From positions 1 through 50,430 of the forward strand of contig CAYQJS010000042.1 of NCBI GenBank assembly GCA_964417895.1: a stretch of 50,430 nt of DNA. Reading direction: 5' to 3'. The position numbers were made by a program, and so were the translations under genes. Shown here piece by piece: positions 49,801 through 50,430 of this stretch. Origin of the DNA: CAYQJS01 sp964417895. GTDB taxonomy: Bacteria; Chloroflexota; UBA6077; SHYK01. Position 1 is the stretch's first letter, and the number at the start of each line of letters is the position of its first letter. The notes beneath the pieces are model-generated. The model saw only the letters and a list, made by a program, of their open reading frames with translations. It searched no databases and had not been told where the DNA came from.

Positions 49801-50400
49801 ATGGCTGCTCGCTACGTGATCGGTCTGACGGGGAATATCGCGAGCGGCAAGAGCGCCGTGGCCGCGATGCTGGCCGACCTCGGGGCGGACGTGATCGATG
49901 CTGACAGGGTCGCGCAAGAAGCCCTCGCCGCCGGGAGCGACGAGGCTGCCAGGGTGGCCCAACGTTTCGGCCCCGCGGTGGCGCGGCCGGATGGTTCGAT
50001 CGATAGGGCCGCCCTGGGGCGGATCGTCTTCTCCGATCCGGAAGCACTCGCCGCCCTGGAGGCTATCGTTCACCCGGGCACCCGCCGTCGAATCTACGGC
50101 CGCCTCGCCCGCTCAAGCTCAGCGGTCGCGGTCGTGGAGGCCATCAAGCTCCTGGAAGGGCCGCTGGTGGAGCACGTCCACGCGGTGTGGGTCGTGACCG
50201 CGCCGCGCCATGTCCGAATCCGACGACTGATGGTGGAACGCGGGCTCGCCGCCGCCGAGGCGGAGCAGCGCGTCGACGCCCAGAATCCCGAGGAGGATAA
50301 GGTTCGCCGCGCCGACGTCCTCCTCGCCAATGACGGCAGTCTCGACGACCTCCGTCGCCAGGTGGAGGCGCATTGGCGAGGACTGAGGACTGAGGACTGA
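49801..50400 (+). CDS. coaE: Dephospho-CoA kinase
   Basis: 199 residues from ATG 49801 (a GTG immediately upstream is possible). YVIGLTGNIASGKSAVAAML is the P-loop, and VIDADRVAQEAL, RIVFSDPEALAALEAIVHPG and EAIKLLEGPLVEHVHAVWVV are family motifs, followed by RRLMVERGLAAAEAEQRVDA and DVLLANDGSLDDL. It catalyses the last step of coenzyme A synthesis. The final residues GLRTED and the stop codon are supplied by the start of a ctgagga tandem repeat. Confidence 0.97.
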   Translation: MAARYVIGLTGNIASGKSAVAAMLADLGADVIDADRVAQEALAAGSDEAARVAQRFGPAVARPDGSIDRAALGRIVFSDPEALAALEAIVHPGTRRRIYGRLARSSSAVAVVEAIKLLEGPLVEHVHAVWVVTAPRHVRIRRLMVERGLAAAEAEQRVDAQNPEEDKVRRADVLLANDGSLDDLRRQVEAHWRGLRTED

Positions 50401-50430
50401 GGACTGAGGACTGAGGACTGAGGACTGAGG
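50379..50430. repeat. ctgagga heptamer tandem repeat running off the window
   Basis: At least seven consecutive copies of CTGAGGA begin inside the last codons of coaE and continue to the window end. The unit is the same as at 22094, 28302 and (complement) 40331. Confidence 0.9.

Noticed and set aside
50379..50430. ctgagga array as a CRISPR or origin iteron
   Set aside because: The units are only 7 bp without spacers and recur at several gene borders, which fits a simple intergenic tandem repeat.

Overview
This is a GC-rich (about 65-70 %) bacterial chromosome segment. No rRNA, tRNA or other taxonomic marker is present. Gene content suggests a free-living heterotroph of the Chloroflexota: many OppA/DppA-type lipoproteins, an enolase-superfamily protein, Rieske oxygenases, a GMC oxidoreductase, an F420-type nitroreductase-family protein, a split-P glycine cleavage system, and dispersed ctgagga and GTCA-CTGAGC intergenic repeats. 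That assignment is inference. Frequent decayed genes and repeats between intact genes indicate a fluid, accessory-type region, which becomes housekeeping-like after about 39 kb.

Layout. 0-1.7 kb: the start of an amidohydrolase, a SelW-like (Rdx family) gene whose CxxU motif contains an in-frame UGA followed by a good bacterial SECIS hairpin, and a phage P27-type terminase small-subunit pseudogene. 1.9-16.6 kb: two copies of a module made of an Asp/Glu-racemase-like protein plus an ABC solute-binding lipoprotein, two further solute-binding lipoproteins, an MFS exporter, a GMC oxidoreductase, a mandelate-racemase/enolase-family protein, and an unrecognised protein with two ExxH motifs. 16.9-23 kb: an HTH/PIN toxin-antitoxin pair, an MBL-fold hydrolase, another solute-binding lipoprotein, a frameshifted TIGR02452 macrodomain-like gene, decayed fragments and a secreted protein. 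23.3-32.1 kb: a co-directional catabolic block with an alpha/beta hydrolase, two tandem Rieske oxygenases, a bicupin, an EutA-like ATPase with an extreme His-rich tail, and a sixth solute-binding lipoprotein. 32.2-35.4 kb: an MFS drug exporter, a DUF6069-like membrane protein and a deazaflavin-type oxidoreductase, facing a divergent HxlR regulator; two of these genes are frameshifted. 35.4-41 kb: two Hsp20 genes, a maleate isomerase/Asp-Glu racemase-family protein, an amidohydrolase, a methyltransferase, a small membrane protein and a DedA protein. 41-45.7 kb: gcvT-gcvH-gcvPA-gcvPB. 46-50.4 kb: a small cupin, a LuxR-type protein with a degenerate receiver domain, two apparently cytosolic trypsin-like proteases, methionine aminopeptidase and dephospho-CoA kinase.

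How it fits together. Six solute-binding lipoproteins with a common C-terminal WN-x-H-x-W-like ending are present without any permease or ATPase gene. Each lies beside enzymes (racemase-like, enolase-family, hydrolase, Rieske/cupin). This suggests uptake of varied peptide-like or organic-acid substrates through shared translocators encoded elsewhere, with locally encoded enzymes processing the substrates. The observations most worth follow-up are the hidden selenoprotein, the EutA-like/His-tail/bicupin/Rieske block without EutBC, the racemase-like family that has lost both canonical catalytic cysteines, and the cytosolic protease pair with an unphosphorylatable LuxR protein. Several MITE-like and palindromic repeat families sit at gene borders.
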